A stretch of DNA of 64,000 nucleotides from Gammaproteobacteria bacterium. Lineage in GTDB: Bacteria; Pseudomonadota; Gammaproteobacteria; UBA6429; Thiohalophilaceae. Where the stretch lies: positions 1 to 64,000 of the forward strand of contig JAJRZT010000021.1 in the NCBI GenBank assembly GCA_024275115.1, written 5' to 3'. Position numbers and translations under genes: made by a program. Shown piece by piece: positions 32,191-42,645 of this stretch; position 1 is the stretch's first letter; the number at the start of each line of letters is the position of its first letter. The notes beneath the pieces are model-generated. The model made no database searches, had not been told where the DNA came from, and saw only the letters and a list, made by a program, of their open reading frames with translations.

Positions 32191-32228
32191 AACTAAATTT
32201 ATCGGACAATAATTTAAAACGAGACTGT

Positions 32229-33194
32229 ATGTCCTTAACTCCTCCTTTACGTATTATTTTTGCTGGCACACCCGAGTTTGCAGCCACAGCGCTTGATGCG
32301 CTGATTAAAAATAATGTTGATATTATCGCTGCGTATACTCAACCAGACCGCCCAGCAGGCCGAGGCCGACAATTAAAAGCCAGCCCTGTTAAAGAGCTTG
32401 CAGTTGAACATGCTATTCCTGTTTATCAACCCAGCAATTTTAAACAGCCAGAAGACATCGACAACTTAAAAACGCTCAATGCCGACTTAATGATTGTGGC
32501 TGCTTATGGTTTAATTTTACCTGTCGATGTTTTAACTGCACCTAAACTAGGCTGTATAAATATCCATGCCTCATTATTACCAAGGTGGCGCGGTGCCGCA
32601 CCGATTCAACGCGCCATTATTGCAGGTGATAACCAAACCGGCATTACTATTATGCAAATGGATAAAGGCCTGGATACCGGCGATATGTTGCTCGCTAAAA
32701 GCTGCGACATTTCAACCAACGACAGCGGTAGCAGCTTGCACGACAAACTGGCCAAACTCGGTGCAGCCACTATCATTGAAGCCCTTGCCTTACTACAAAA
32801 AAATAACCTCCAGGCCGTTAAGCAGGATGAAGCACAAGCCTGTTATGCACACAAACTCAGTAAAGAAGAAGCGTTGATCGACTGGCAACAATCGGCTGAG
32901 CAAATTGCCCGACAGGTACGTGCCTTTAATAGCTGGCCTGTTGCGCAAACCCACTTTAATAACAAAACGATTCGGATCTGGCAGGCAACGGCAAAGAGAA
33001 GTTCCGATGTTGATACAACATCCGTTAACATTGGTAAAATCAGTGCGGTCAACAAAGAAGGCATTCAGGTTCTCTGCCAGCAAGGCGTATTAAATATAAC
33101 CGAATTGCAATTAGCTGGGGCCAAACGCATGACCGTTAAAGACTTGCTAAACGGCAAGCCCGACTTTTTTCAAATCGGCCAGTGTTTTAACTAA
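32229..33194 (+). CDS. fmt: Methionyl-tRNA formyltransferase
   Basis: FAGTPEFAATAL; HASLLPRWRGAAPIQRAI. Confidence 0.97.
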   Translation: MSLTPPLRIIFAGTPEFAATALDALIKNNVDIIAAYTQPDRPAGRGRQLKASPVKELAVEHAIPVYQPSNFKQPEDIDNLKTLNADLMIVAAYGLILPVDVLTAPKLGCINIHASLLPRWRGAAPIQRAIIAGDNQTGITIMQMDKGLDTGDMLLAKSCDISTNDSGSSLHDKLAKLGAATIIEALALLQKNNLQAVKQDEAQACYAHKLSKEEALIDWQQSAEQIARQVRAFNSWPVAQTHFNNKTIRIWQATAKRSSDVDTTSVNIGKISAVNKEGIQVLCQQGVLNITELQLAGAKRMTVKDLLNGKPDFFQIGQCFN

Positions 33195-33218
33195 CCGGCT
33201 TGTCTTATTTTTAAAACC

Positions 33219-34601
33219 ATGCAAAAACAAAATACCAAAAAACTTTCAACTATCGCAGCAACGGCAAGCATCATTAACAGCGTTATAAAAAATAAAAAAT
33301 CCTTGCCTGATTGTATTGCTGAACACCAGCAAAAAATAAACCCAGAAGACACACCCAAAATTCAGGCCTATTGCTATAACATTTTACGCCGTTATGAATT
33401 TTATCAGTTTATCGTTAACGCACTATTAGATAAGCCGCTTAAAAATAAAGACCAGGATATTTATCACTTAATATTAAGTAGCGTGATGTTGCTTAACGAA
33501 GGCAACCTGCCTGCTCATGCTGCCATTAACGAAACCGTCAAAGTCACTCACAAAGGCAAAAAAGCCTGGGCTAAAAATTTAGTCAATGCCTTATTGCGGC
33601 GCTACCAACGAGACCAGTCTGACTTACATCATGCGGCAAATGATTGTTTAGTTAGCCGCTATTGCTGCCCGCAATGGCTGTTAAAAAAGATTCAGCTTGC
33701 CTATCCAGAAAAAAAGAAGGGTACATTACAGTGGCAAACCATTTTAAAAGCCAACTTACTACACCCGCCGATGACCTTACGGGTCAATCAATTAATCAAC
33801 AGCCGTGAAGATTATCTGGCATTACTCAGCGAAAAAAATATTGCCGCACAACCTTGCCCACTCACAAAACACGGCATATTGTTACAACAGGCAGTTAATG
33901 TTGAAAAGCTGCCACTGTTTACAAAAGGCGCGGCAAGCGTTCAGGACAGCGCGGCACAGTATTGTGCTGAGCTATTAAACCCGCAAGCCAGTGAAAACAT
34001 ACTTGATGCCTGCGCGGCACCCGGCGGCAAAACACTGCATCTGTTTGAATCCTGTCCCGAGCTTGGGCAATTAACGGCTATCGATATATCAGCAAAACGG
34101 CTTGAAAAAGTGCAGCAAAATATAATGCGTATCGCCCCCAGCCAGAAAGACAAATTTACCCTGATTACAGCAAATGCCAGTGACACTAAAAGCTGGTGGA
34201 ACGGAAAACAGTTTGACCGCATTTTGCTCGATGCCCCTTGCAGTGCCACAGGTGTTATTCGCCGTCACCCGGATATTAAACGGCTGCGTAAAGCATCAGA
34301 TATCAATGCACTGCTGATTACCCAGCAACAACTGCTTAGCCAATTATGGCCAACACTTAAACAAGGTGGCCTGTTACTGTATGCAACCTGCTCCATTCTG
34401 CCAGAAGAAAATGCACTGCAAATAAAAGCCTTTTTAAGTTCACATAACGATGCACAGAGTGTTAATTTTGACGTATCATGGGGGCAACCATGTGAATATG
34501 GGCAGCAATTATTACCCACTCAAAGTAGTAACGACCAGACTGATAAAACAAACAAGGGAAATAGTGATGGCTTTTACTATTGCTTACTCCAGAAAAAATA
34601 A
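33219..34601 (+). CDS. rsmB: 16S rRNA (cytosine(967)-C(5))-methyltransferase
   Basis: DACAAPGGKTLHLFE; DAPCSATGVIRRHPDIK; YATCSILPEEN. Confidence 0.95.
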   Translation: MQKQNTKKLSTIAATASIINSVIKNKKSLPDCIAEHQQKINPEDTPKIQAYCYNILRRYEFYQFIVNALLDKPLKNKDQDIYHLILSSVMLLNEGNLPAHAAINETVKVTHKGKKAWAKNLVNALLRRYQRDQSDLHHAANDCLVSRYCCPQWLLKKIQLAYPEKKKGTLQWQTILKANLLHPPMTLRVNQLINSREDYLALLSEKNIAAQPCPLTKHGILLQQAVNVEKLPLFTKGAASVQDSAAQYCAELLNPQASENILDACAAPGGKTLHLFESCPELGQLTAIDISAKRLEKVQQNIMRIAPSQKDKFTLITANASDTKSWWNGKQFDRILLDAPCSATGVIRRHPDIKRLRKASDINALLITQQQLLSQLWPTLKQGGLLLYATCSILPEENALQIKAFLSSHNDAQSVNFDVSWGQPCEYGQQLLPTQSSNDQTDKTNKGNSDGFYYCLLQKK

Positions 34602-35223
34602 CCCCGCATATCAGGCATCCAGTTTTAGAACAATGCTTCGCTTCTTTATGATGGTTATTTTCTTTTCCCTTGGCAGCGCAAACACACTTTTTGCCGAAAA
34701 CAAACAACCCAGAACAACCGATGCTGTCAACACACCCGGCTTCAGTATTCAGAGCCTTGAAACATTGATGCAGGATCGTGTTTACCTGCTTAATGCACAT
34801 TTTCATTACTACTTTTCAAACGAAGCCATTGAAGCACTTGAACACGGCGTACCCTTACTTATTTTAGTAAATATAGAAATTCGTTCGCCACGCTGGTGGT
34901 GGAAAGACACAACCGTTGCCGAGCTGGAACAGGGTTACTTACTGCTTTATCATGCGCTGTCTGAAAGCTATGTTGTGCATAACCTGAATAGCGGCACACA
35001 AAATAATTTTATTCGTCTTAATCAGGCACTCACTTTTTTAAGCAGCATTAACAAACTTCCAATACTGGATGCCAATTTACTCGACCCGGGGAAAGAATAC
35101 TATCTACGCGTGCGCACACATCTTGATATTGAATCATTGCCCGCACCCATGCGTCCACTTGCCTATATATCCAGTGACTGGCAACTATCAAGCGACTGGT
35201 ACGAATGGCCGCTACAAAAATGA
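34567..35223 (+). CDS. DUF4390 domain-containing protein
   Basis: Start moved to MAFTIAYSRK (in-frame ATG at 34567) to reduce overlap with rsmB; sits between rsmB and ntrY. Confidence 0.8.
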   Translation: MAFTIAYSRKNNPAYQASSFRTMLRFFMMVIFFSLGSANTLFAENKQPRTTDAVNTPGFSIQSLETLMQDRVYLLNAHFHYYFSNEAIEALEHGVPLLILVNIEIRSPRWWWKDTTVAELEQGYLLLYHALSESYVVHNLNSGTQNNFIRLNQALTFLSSINKLPILDANLLDPGKEYYLRVRTHLDIESLPAPMRPLAYISSDWQLSSDWYEWPLQK

Positions 35224-37535
35224 AGCGACTGGTAAAACAATTCTTTAATCGCCTGTTCAGCGGCAGCGCACCTATTATTTCTCTGATTATATTATTGGTT
35301 GCTTCGCTTTATTTAATGAGTGGCGCAACCCATAACTCGGCTCAATTCAGCCAGCAGTTTTCAGTCCTTTTAGGCATTAATGCTCTGGCCGCTATTTTAC
35401 TGGTTGGGCTGATCACCAAAAATTTAATTACCCTTATTAAGCAATACCGACGCCGCCAGGTTGGCTCCCGCCTTACCGCCAAACTGGTTATTATGTTTGT
35501 AATTTTATCGGTAACACCTGTAAGTGTTGTCTATTATTTTTCACTGGATTTTTTACAACGCGGCATTGATAGCTGGTTTGATGTACGCGTAGAAAAAGCC
35601 TTAAGTGACTCGCTTGAATTAAGTAAAGCTTCACTTGAAGAACGTATGAATGATTTAGTTACCGATGTAAAACAACAGGCAAGCGAACTGGTTAACACCA
35701 CCGACGGACTGGTTGCACTTAAGCTAAATGAGTTGCGTCTCGATAGTAAAGCCTCTGAATTAACCTTGTTTCACTATAGCGGGCATATCATCGGCTCGAG
35801 CACTGCCAATACCCGGCAACTTATTACGTTTGGGTTGAAAGAAAAAACGGTTGGCAAGGCGCGTAAAGGTGAACCTGATTTTGGGCTGATCCCCTTCAGT
35901 GACATAAGTGTTGATAAAAATTCCGGTATCAATAAAGGTAATATTCGTATTCGTATCGCGGTGCCCGTAGCCAGCCCCGACCCCGTTGCAGAAGGCCGCG
36001 TTCTGCAAGCCCTGTATCCAGTCACACCCCGCATGAATAGTCTGGCCACCACCGTACAAATCGCTTTTAGCGATTATAATGAACTTACTTATTTGCGCAC
36101 CCCTCTTAAATACAGCTTTATTCTGACTTTGTCTCTGGTGTTAATGCTGAGTATTTTATCGGCTATCTGGGCGGCTTTTTTCTATGCACGCCATCTGGTT
36201 GCACCGGTAACCAATCTGGTAAAAGGTACGCTGGCCGTTGCAAAGGGGGATTACACTATTCGTCTACCGCTGCCGGGTAATGATGATCTGGGTAACTTAG
36301 TCCGCTCATTTAATGACATGATGCACCAGCTCACTATGGCACGTGAATCAGCTGAACTGAGCCAGCAACAACTTGAATCGTCCCACTCTTATTTACAGGG
36401 CGTACTGGCTAACCTGACATCGGGTGTATTAACGCTCGATACCCATCATAATTTAATCACGTCCAATATTACTGCCAGCCAGATATTGGCCGTTGACCTG
36501 ACCGATTATATTGATAAAGAGCTTGAGCTTATTGTTGATGACCACACTTTTCTGTACTTTTTTCTGGATGCTATTAAACCCCACCTTGAAAACAGCGATA
36601 AGCAATGGACTGAAGAAATCACGTTGTTCGCAAAAGAAGGCCGCCAGGTTATCATGTGCCGTGGCACCACGTTACCCGACGGTGGTTTTGTTATTGTCTT
36701 TGACGACATTACCCAGTCACTGCAATCACAACGTAACGCCGCATGGGGTGAGGTTGCTCGTAGGCTGGCACATGAAATAAAAAACCCGCTTACCCCCATT
36801 CAACTTTCAGCCGAACGACTAAGGCACAAGTATTTAAACACGATGCCAGCAGAAGATGCTGAAGTACTGGATCGTTCAACCAACACCATTGTTCAGCAAG
36901 TTGAAACCTTAAAACAAATGGTCAAAGCTTTTTCTGACTATGCGCGAATGCCTGCTGTTGAATTAAAAACCATTGACTTAAACTCTTTAATTAGTGAAGT
37001 ACTCGACCTTTATCAGGACACAAAAACAAACGTAAAAATAAATACGCAGTTAGATAACACCATGCCACATATTGAAGCCGACATTAATCGCATGCGGCAG
37101 TTGCTTACTAATTTAATTAAAAATGCGCTGGAAGCAATGGAGGAGCAAACCGAAGGTGAACTTATCATTACCACCGAGTGTGCTAAAAAAGCCGCCTGCC
37201 ATTACGTTGAATTGCAAATTAAAGACACCGGCCCCGGCATACCACATAATATGTTTAGCACCTTGTTTGAGCCCTATATTACAAGCAAACCCAAGGGCAG
37301 CGGCTTAGGGCTGGCCATTGTTAAAAAAATAGTTGAAGAGCATGGTGGTGTACTATGGGCTGAAAATAATCAGTCACCGCTTAATGCACAAACAATGGGT
37401 ACCAATGGCAATCAGTCAGGTGCAACCATCTTTATTCGCTTACCCGTCGTCAGCATTAAAAATAAAAAGTCCACCGACTCCCCTGCAGCACAGTTAGACT
37501 TACTGAACAAAGGAAACAACAATGCCGCAACATGA
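35205..37535 (+). CDS. ntrY: NtrY-like HAMP/PAS sensor histidine kinase
   Basis: HAMP, PAS, VARRLAHEIKNPLTPIQLSAERLRHKY, GSGLGLAIVKKIVEEHGG; likely true start at the ATG at 35220. Confidence 0.9.
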   Translation: MAATKMKRLVKQFFNRLFSGSAPIISLIILLVASLYLMSGATHNSAQFSQQFSVLLGINALAAILLVGLITKNLITLIKQYRRRQVGSRLTAKLVIMFVILSVTPVSVVYYFSLDFLQRGIDSWFDVRVEKALSDSLELSKASLEERMNDLVTDVKQQASELVNTTDGLVALKLNELRLDSKASELTLFHYSGHIIGSSTANTRQLITFGLKEKTVGKARKGEPDFGLIPFSDISVDKNSGINKGNIRIRIAVPVASPDPVAEGRVLQALYPVTPRMNSLATTVQIAFSDYNELTYLRTPLKYSFILTLSLVLMLSILSAIWAAFFYARHLVAPVTNLVKGTLAVAKGDYTIRLPLPGNDDLGNLVRSFNDMMHQLTMARESAELSQQQLESSHSYLQGVLANLTSGVLTLDTHHNLITSNITASQILAVDLTDYIDKELELIVDDHTFLYFFLDAIKPHLENSDKQWTEEITLFAKEGRQVIMCRGTTLPDGGFVIVFDDITQSLQSQRNAAWGEVARRLAHEIKNPLTPIQLSAERLRHKYLNTMPAEDAEVLDRSTNTIVQQVETLKQMVKAFSDYARMPAVELKTIDLNSLISEVLDLYQDTKTNVKINTQLDNTMPHIEADINRMRQLLTNLIKNALEAMEEQTEGELIITTECAKKAACHYVELQIKDTGPGIPHNMFSTLFEPYITSKPKGSGLGLAIVKKIVEEHGGVLWAENNQSPLNAQTMGTNGNQSGATIFIRLPVVSIKNKKSTDSPAAQLDLLNKGNNNAAT

Positions 37536-38934
37536 ACCCGCATCCACCGAAGTCAGCAACCAGGCAAAGGGTGTACCGTACATTCTTGTGGTTGACGATG
37601 AACCCGATATTCGAAACCTGGTACGCGAAATTCTTGAAGACGAAGGCTATGAAGTCGCCGTTGCGGAAAATGGTTCGGATGCGCGTGACTCACAACGTGC
37701 ACGTCGCCCTGATCTTGTGTTACTCGATATCTGGATGCCCGATGTCGATGGCATTACTTTATTAAAAGAATGGTCAAAAGAAGAAGGGGGATTATCCATA
37801 CCGGTTATTATGATGTCTGGACACGGTACGGTTGAAACCGCCGTTGAAGCCACTCGACTGGGCGCCTATGACTTTATCGAAAAGCCTTTATCACTCGCCA
37901 AACTATTGCTCACCATTGAACACGCTCTCGAAGCAGATAAATTGCAACGTGAAAACATGGGCCTAAGAAAACGCGGCCAGCTCAATATTGAACTGCTGGG
38001 CAAAAGTGCCACGATGCAAAGCTTTCGCGAAAATGTTCAACGTATCGCCGAACATGATACCTGGATACTGCTTAGCGGCGAGCCCGGCACTGAACTGGAA
38101 ATTACTGCACAATATCTGCATCAAAACAGCCGCCGCAAAGACCGCCCTTTTATTGACGTGAATGTTGCAACACTTTCTCCCGATACAGCCGCAAAAGAAT
38201 TATTTGGTAGCGAAGTAAATGGTAAAATTACCTACGGCTTACTGGAACAAGCCAGCGGTGGTACCCTGTACCTGCACGATATGAGTGATATGGATCTGGA
38301 ATCACAGGCTAAATTTTTTTCTGCACTTGAAAAAAAGTCCTTTGTGCGTATTGGTGGCAACGAAGCTGTTACCATTCATATTCGTATTATTGCCGCCACC
38401 CACCGCAACCTGCAAAAACTGGTTGAAGATGGCCACTTTCGAGAAGATTTATATTACCAATTAAATGTTGTACCCGTAAATGTTCCCCCTCTTCGCGAAC
38501 ACCATGAAGACGTCCCTGAATTATTAAATTACTATATCAATCTTTTTGTTGAATACGACAACCTGCCTTATCGTAAATTTTCGATGGCGGCACAAAATAA
38601 ACTGCGCAATCACAGCTGGCCGGGGAATATCCGTGAATTAAAAAATATGGTGCAACGATTACTTATCGTCGGTGCTGGTACAGAAATTGAAGTAAATGAA
38701 ATTAATAATGCACTCGGGCAAATAAAAACAACCAGCAGCGCATTACCAACAGGCTTTGAACTCCCTTTACGCGAAGCACGCGAACAGTTTGAACGAAACT
38801 ATATTATCCACCAGTTAAAAATTGCCAACGGCAGTGTTGGCAAAGCCGCTAAAACCATTGGACTGGAGCGTACTCATTTATATCGAAAACTACGCTCACT
38901 GGAAATTGATCCTAAACATTTAGATGATGATTAA
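37522..38934 (+). CDS. ntrX: NtrX-like response regulator with degenerate AAA+ domain
   Basis: Receiver ILVVDDEPDIRNLVREILEDEGYE; Fis-type HTH at C-terminus; AAA+ domain lacks canonical Walker A and GAFTGA. Confidence 0.88.
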   Translation: MPQHEPASTEVSNQAKGVPYILVVDDEPDIRNLVREILEDEGYEVAVAENGSDARDSQRARRPDLVLLDIWMPDVDGITLLKEWSKEEGGLSIPVIMMSGHGTVETAVEATRLGAYDFIEKPLSLAKLLLTIEHALEADKLQRENMGLRKRGQLNIELLGKSATMQSFRENVQRIAEHDTWILLSGEPGTELEITAQYLHQNSRRKDRPFIDVNVATLSPDTAAKELFGSEVNGKITYGLLEQASGGTLYLHDMSDMDLESQAKFFSALEKKSFVRIGGNEAVTIHIRIIAATHRNLQKLVEDGHFREDLYYQLNVVPVNVPPLREHHEDVPELLNYYINLFVEYDNLPYRKFSMAAQNKLRNHSWPGNIRELKNMVQRLLIVGAGTEIEVNEINNALGQIKTTSSALPTGFELPLREAREQFERNYIIHQLKIANGSVGKAAKTIGLERTHLYRKLRSLEIDPKHLDDD

Positions 38935-38993
38935 AGTTCGAATAAAGCGTAAGTAGTAACCACAACCATCGATTGACCTTATAACCTATTTAT

Positions 38994-40142
38994 TCAGAAA
39001 TACCATTGGACTTGCAGAGTCACATTATCTTCTAATGCCCCGTACTCACTGCCACTGTTACCTTTGTATAATTGTGTACCCGCCGACAATTCAGTGTTAT
39101 CGGTAGCGGAAACAATTAAGCGTAAATATAAAAACTGACTGCCATCGTCAAGATTTTTAATATAGTAGTTTTCTAATTTCCAGAGGGATGAAATGTCATA
39201 CCCCACCAGCGCACCCACATAACGCCGTGCCAGACTCTGGATTTTTCCCGACAACAAGCGATCAAAATCATAGTCCAACGAATTACTTTTACCCTGCCCG
39301 TTGTAATAGAGTTCGACCATAAATAACAACGTATTGGGAAAACTGTAATCAGCACCGAGTACGATACGTTGATATTGACCATCAACCGGAGACGACGTCC
39401 GAGTCCACTCGCCACGCACACCCACCGGCCCCAGTTGCCCGGCAAAATCGAAACCGGCCATGGTGTCATTTCGGAATCGACCCACGGTCATACCCAGGTC
39501 GTAACGCGCTATATTCGTGCGCCAACGTAACGCGGTCGTATTGCGTACCGATTTGTCATGCGCTGCACCAACCAGGCTAAGACGCGATAAGTCGTTATAG
39601 TCCCAATCAACAACAACCGCACCAACACCAACACGCTCTTCGCGTTCGATCTGCGTGGGTGTAAACGGATTAATAATATCGACCGGACTCCAAAACAGCG
39701 CAGTACCCCAGGCAATACGTTGTCGACCGATACGCACATCCGCATCCATCACTCGAGCATCAAGATAGGCACGATAAAACCCGTGGCGCGCATAGACTGA
39801 TTTATTATCAGCATAGGTCTTGTTTAGATCAAGGAAAGTGTCCGAAGCCCTGTTCTGTTGTGTCAGGAACTGATTTGTTTCCAGATAATTACCCAGCAGA
39901 ACTTCATTATCATATTGCACATTGAATGTCGTTTCTTTAGCCAGACTGCCCTTCAGTTCCAGGCGCAGCCGATTGAGATCAAGATTATAGGATTGCTGCG
40001 ATCCAAATAAACTCAGCGTGCGTGAATTTACGAATAAATTTTTATAGTAACCACTAAGCTCAATCTCTGCTTTTGCTGTTTGCCAAAATCCACTAACAAA
40101 CAAACTCAGTAGCAGTGTCGACCCGACTTTTTTATCCAACAT
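38994..40142 (-). CDS. Outer-membrane beta-barrel protein (porin-like, DUF1302-like)
   Basis: Signal peptide, RIGRQRIAWGTALFWSPVDIINPFTP, C-terminal ..VQWYF. Confidence 0.75.
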   Translation of the reverse strand: MLDKKVGSTLLLSLFVSGFWQTAKAEIELSGYYKNLFVNSRTLSLFGSQQSYNLDLNRLRLELKGSLAKETTFNVQYDNEVLLGNYLETNQFLTQQNRASDTFLDLNKTYADNKSVYARHGFYRAYLDARVMDADVRIGRQRIAWGTALFWSPVDIINPFTPTQIEREERVGVGAVVVDWDYNDLSRLSLVGAAHDKSVRNTTALRWRTNIARYDLGMTVGRFRNDTMAGFDFAGQLGPVGVRGEWTRTSSPVDGQYQRIVLGADYSFPNTLLFMVELYYNGQGKSNSLDYDFDRLLSGKIQSLARRYVGALVGYDISSLWKLENYYIKNLDDGSQFLYLRLIVSATDNTELSAGTQLYKGNSGSEYGALEDNVTLQVQWYF

Positions 40143-42645
40143 TACGGATAGCCGTCACCGGCTCCAAATGTGATGCACGAATAGCAGGATAGATTGCCGT
40201 TAGCACACCGGTGGCAAACAAAATCAGCGCCGCCCACCAAAAACTGCCGATGATAATCACCGGCCTAAGAATCGGCGTCATCCCAGGTATGGTTTCGGAG
40301 GCATCCATTAAATTTGTTAAATCGATACCGGTACTACCGTAGTAAGCGGTGACGACTAAGCCAAGAACCATACCCACAATAATACCGATAGCTGATAACG
40401 CCAGCGATTCATAAATGACAATACGCAATACCTGCCCAGGTGCCGTGCCCAATGCCATCATCACGCCAAACTCGCGGGTACGCTCAAGCACCGACATTAA
40501 TAAAGTATTCATTATTCCCATGGCAATCACGAACAACACGATAGCCAGTATGATGTAAAAAAACACATCACTGAATTCAATCATCTGCACAACAGCGGGC
40601 ATCAGCGTTTCCCATGGCAGCGCTTCAAGTCCACTATTACCACCCATACGGCGATTCAAACTTGTTGCAAATTCTTTACTATCCCGACGATCTTTTAATG
40701 CTATCGCAATGGTGGAAATACTATTATTTAAGCCTAACAATGCCTGCCCCGCCGAAAGAGGGATGAGCCCCATCAATCCATCAAAAAATTCATTGCCTGT
40801 TTCAAATATGCCAACGACACGGTACGCCGCAGAACCCAGGTCGCCATTGACCTGTTGTGCGGTAACAACCACTTTCTCGCCGATTCGAATATCCAGTTTT
40901 TTCGCCACCCGTTGCCCAAGCACGATACTGTTTTTATCGCTGGCAGCAAGATATGTGCCCTCAACAATCACCTTCTGTAACTGGGTCACCTGTTGTTCCC
41001 TTTGTGCATCAATACCCAAGATCAACAAGGGTTCAGATGCCATCGGGCTACTGACCATCGCGCGAGTCTGCACCCGAGGGGTTGCCTCTACAACATTCGG
41101 CGCTTGCTTTACTTTCTGTAATATATTTTCATAATCGTTGATGCGCAGCTCCGGTTCCATATCCAAACGAAAACCTTGCTGTTCTATCTGCACATGGGCA
41201 CTAAAATAACGGGTTGAGTTTTCTACCAACTGTGCATACCAACCTTCAATCAAACCATATAAAACTATAAAGGCGGCCAACCCAAAAGCAGTGGCACCGG
41301 CGGTCAACACGGCACGACGCGGGTTGCGCATAATGCCCCGACTGGCAATCGCCCAGAATACAGCGCGAGTGCGTTGTTGCGTTTTATGCTCACGCGTTTT
41401 ATGGTGTCGGCTTTTATGCGTATGACTTCCACGGATTGCCTCGACTGGTTCAACACTGGCTGCACGCCATGCCGGATAAAGTGCAGGGACGATGCTGATA
41501 AAAAAAACGATGGCTGACAACACTGCAATATGATCCCAACGTGAAACCGGATAGACAATGGCAGAAAGCCCCGGCATGCTTTCCAGCGCTGCAGTAAATT
41601 GTTCAAGGTTCAAGCCCGTGCTGGCAAGGTAAAAATTGATACCCAGCCCAATGATATTGCCGACGGTAATTCCAGCAACACCCAGTAACATCGATTCCAG
41701 AATGACTAACCCTACAATTTGAGAACGCGAGGTGCCCAACGCCATCATCACGCCAAACTCGCGGCTGCGTTCCATCACCGCCATAAGAATGGTATTAGCA
41801 ATACCCACGCCGACCACCACAAACATAATGACCAGAATAATGTAGGTCATCGCTTCATGGAACTGCACCGCCTGTACCACCGATGGCAGTAACTTACGCC
41901 ATCCTAGAACTTCGTAGTCGGTTCCCAACTTGCGTGAGAGTGCCGTTGCCACCTGAGCCGATTGTTGGCGTTGATTTAGCCGAATCGCCCATGCCGTGGC
42001 TCGTCCCCACATCGCATACAAATCACGCGCGGCCTCCAGAGTTAGAAAAGCATAGTTAGTATCGATAGCCTCAATGCCGGTATCGAAAATACCGACAATA
42101 CGATAACGCCCGGCACCAATAGAGCCATCGGCTGCCTGCGTGATCAATACGGCCTCTTCACCCGGCTTGGTACCGAGTATTTTTGCCATTTTGTTACCAA
42201 TCAAAATGCCATTTTCATCATCCGGTTGCAGGTAGCGGCCTTCGATAATCGTTTTATTAATCGTGGTAATCTTGATTTCGTTTTCGGGTTCAACACCCAC
42301 CACCAATACACCGCGACTCTTGTTCGCACCACTGAGCATGGCCTTTCCTGCCAGGCGTACGGACAATGCTTTTATATTATTGTCTTTGAGAATCTCCGCG
42401 CGAACCGTCGGACTATCCGTTAACGCGCGATGTAATTTTTTATCTTCGTGATAACCTTTCCCATGTACTTTTAAATGCCCGGTCAGATAGCTGGTACTGT
42501 TTTCGATCATCTGCTCGTTCATTCCATCGATAAGCCCCCACAAAAACACCAACGATGCCAACCCAACCGTGATCGCAACGACCGTAATCAGAGAACGCCG
42601 AACATTGCGCAGCACGTTTCGCCAGGCCAAACGCAGCAGTTTCAT
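40132..42645 (-). CDS. Fused double FtsX/MacB-type ABC transporter permease
   Basis: 837 aa with two homologous halves, each containing N-MLI/TLLMSV-ERxREFGVMMALGT and C-terminal P-AI-AS--EPV-AIR. Confidence 0.9.
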   Translation of the reverse strand: MKLLRLAWRNVLRNVRRSLITVVAITVGLASLVFLWGLIDGMNEQMIENSTSYLTGHLKVHGKGYHEDKKLHRALTDSPTVRAEILKDNNIKALSVRLAGKAMLSGANKSRGVLVVGVEPENEIKITTINKTIIEGRYLQPDDENGILIGNKMAKILGTKPGEEAVLITQAADGSIGAGRYRIVGIFDTGIEAIDTNYAFLTLEAARDLYAMWGRATAWAIRLNQRQQSAQVATALSRKLGTDYEVLGWRKLLPSVVQAVQFHEAMTYIILVIMFVVVGVGIANTILMAVMERSREFGVMMALGTSRSQIVGLVILESMLLGVAGITVGNIIGLGINFYLASTGLNLEQFTAALESMPGLSAIVYPVSRWDHIAVLSAIVFFISIVPALYPAWRAASVEPVEAIRGSHTHKSRHHKTREHKTQQRTRAVFWAIASRGIMRNPRRAVLTAGATAFGLAAFIVLYGLIEGWYAQLVENSTRYFSAHVQIEQQGFRLDMEPELRINDYENILQKVKQAPNVVEATPRVQTRAMVSSPMASEPLLILGIDAQREQQVTQLQKVIVEGTYLAASDKNSIVLGQRVAKKLDIRIGEKVVVTAQQVNGDLGSAAYRVVGIFETGNEFFDGLMGLIPLSAGQALLGLNNSISTIAIALKDRRDSKEFATSLNRRMGGNSGLEALPWETLMPAVVQMIEFSDVFFYIILAIVLFVIAMGIMNTLLMSVLERTREFGVMMALGTAPGQVLRIVIYESLALSAIGIIVGMVLGLVVTAYYGSTGIDLTNLMDASETIPGMTPILRPVIIIGSFWWAALILFATGVLTAIYPAIRASHLEPVTAIRNVG

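Noticed and set aside
34450-34566. N-terminal extension of the DUF4390 ORF inside rsmB
   Set aside because: Would overlap rsmB by about 150 nt; the in-frame ATG at 34567 gives a normal start.
40709-41134. 141-aa plus-strand ORF antisense to the double permease
   Set aside because: Antisense shadow ORF; the permease on the other strand is clearly coding.
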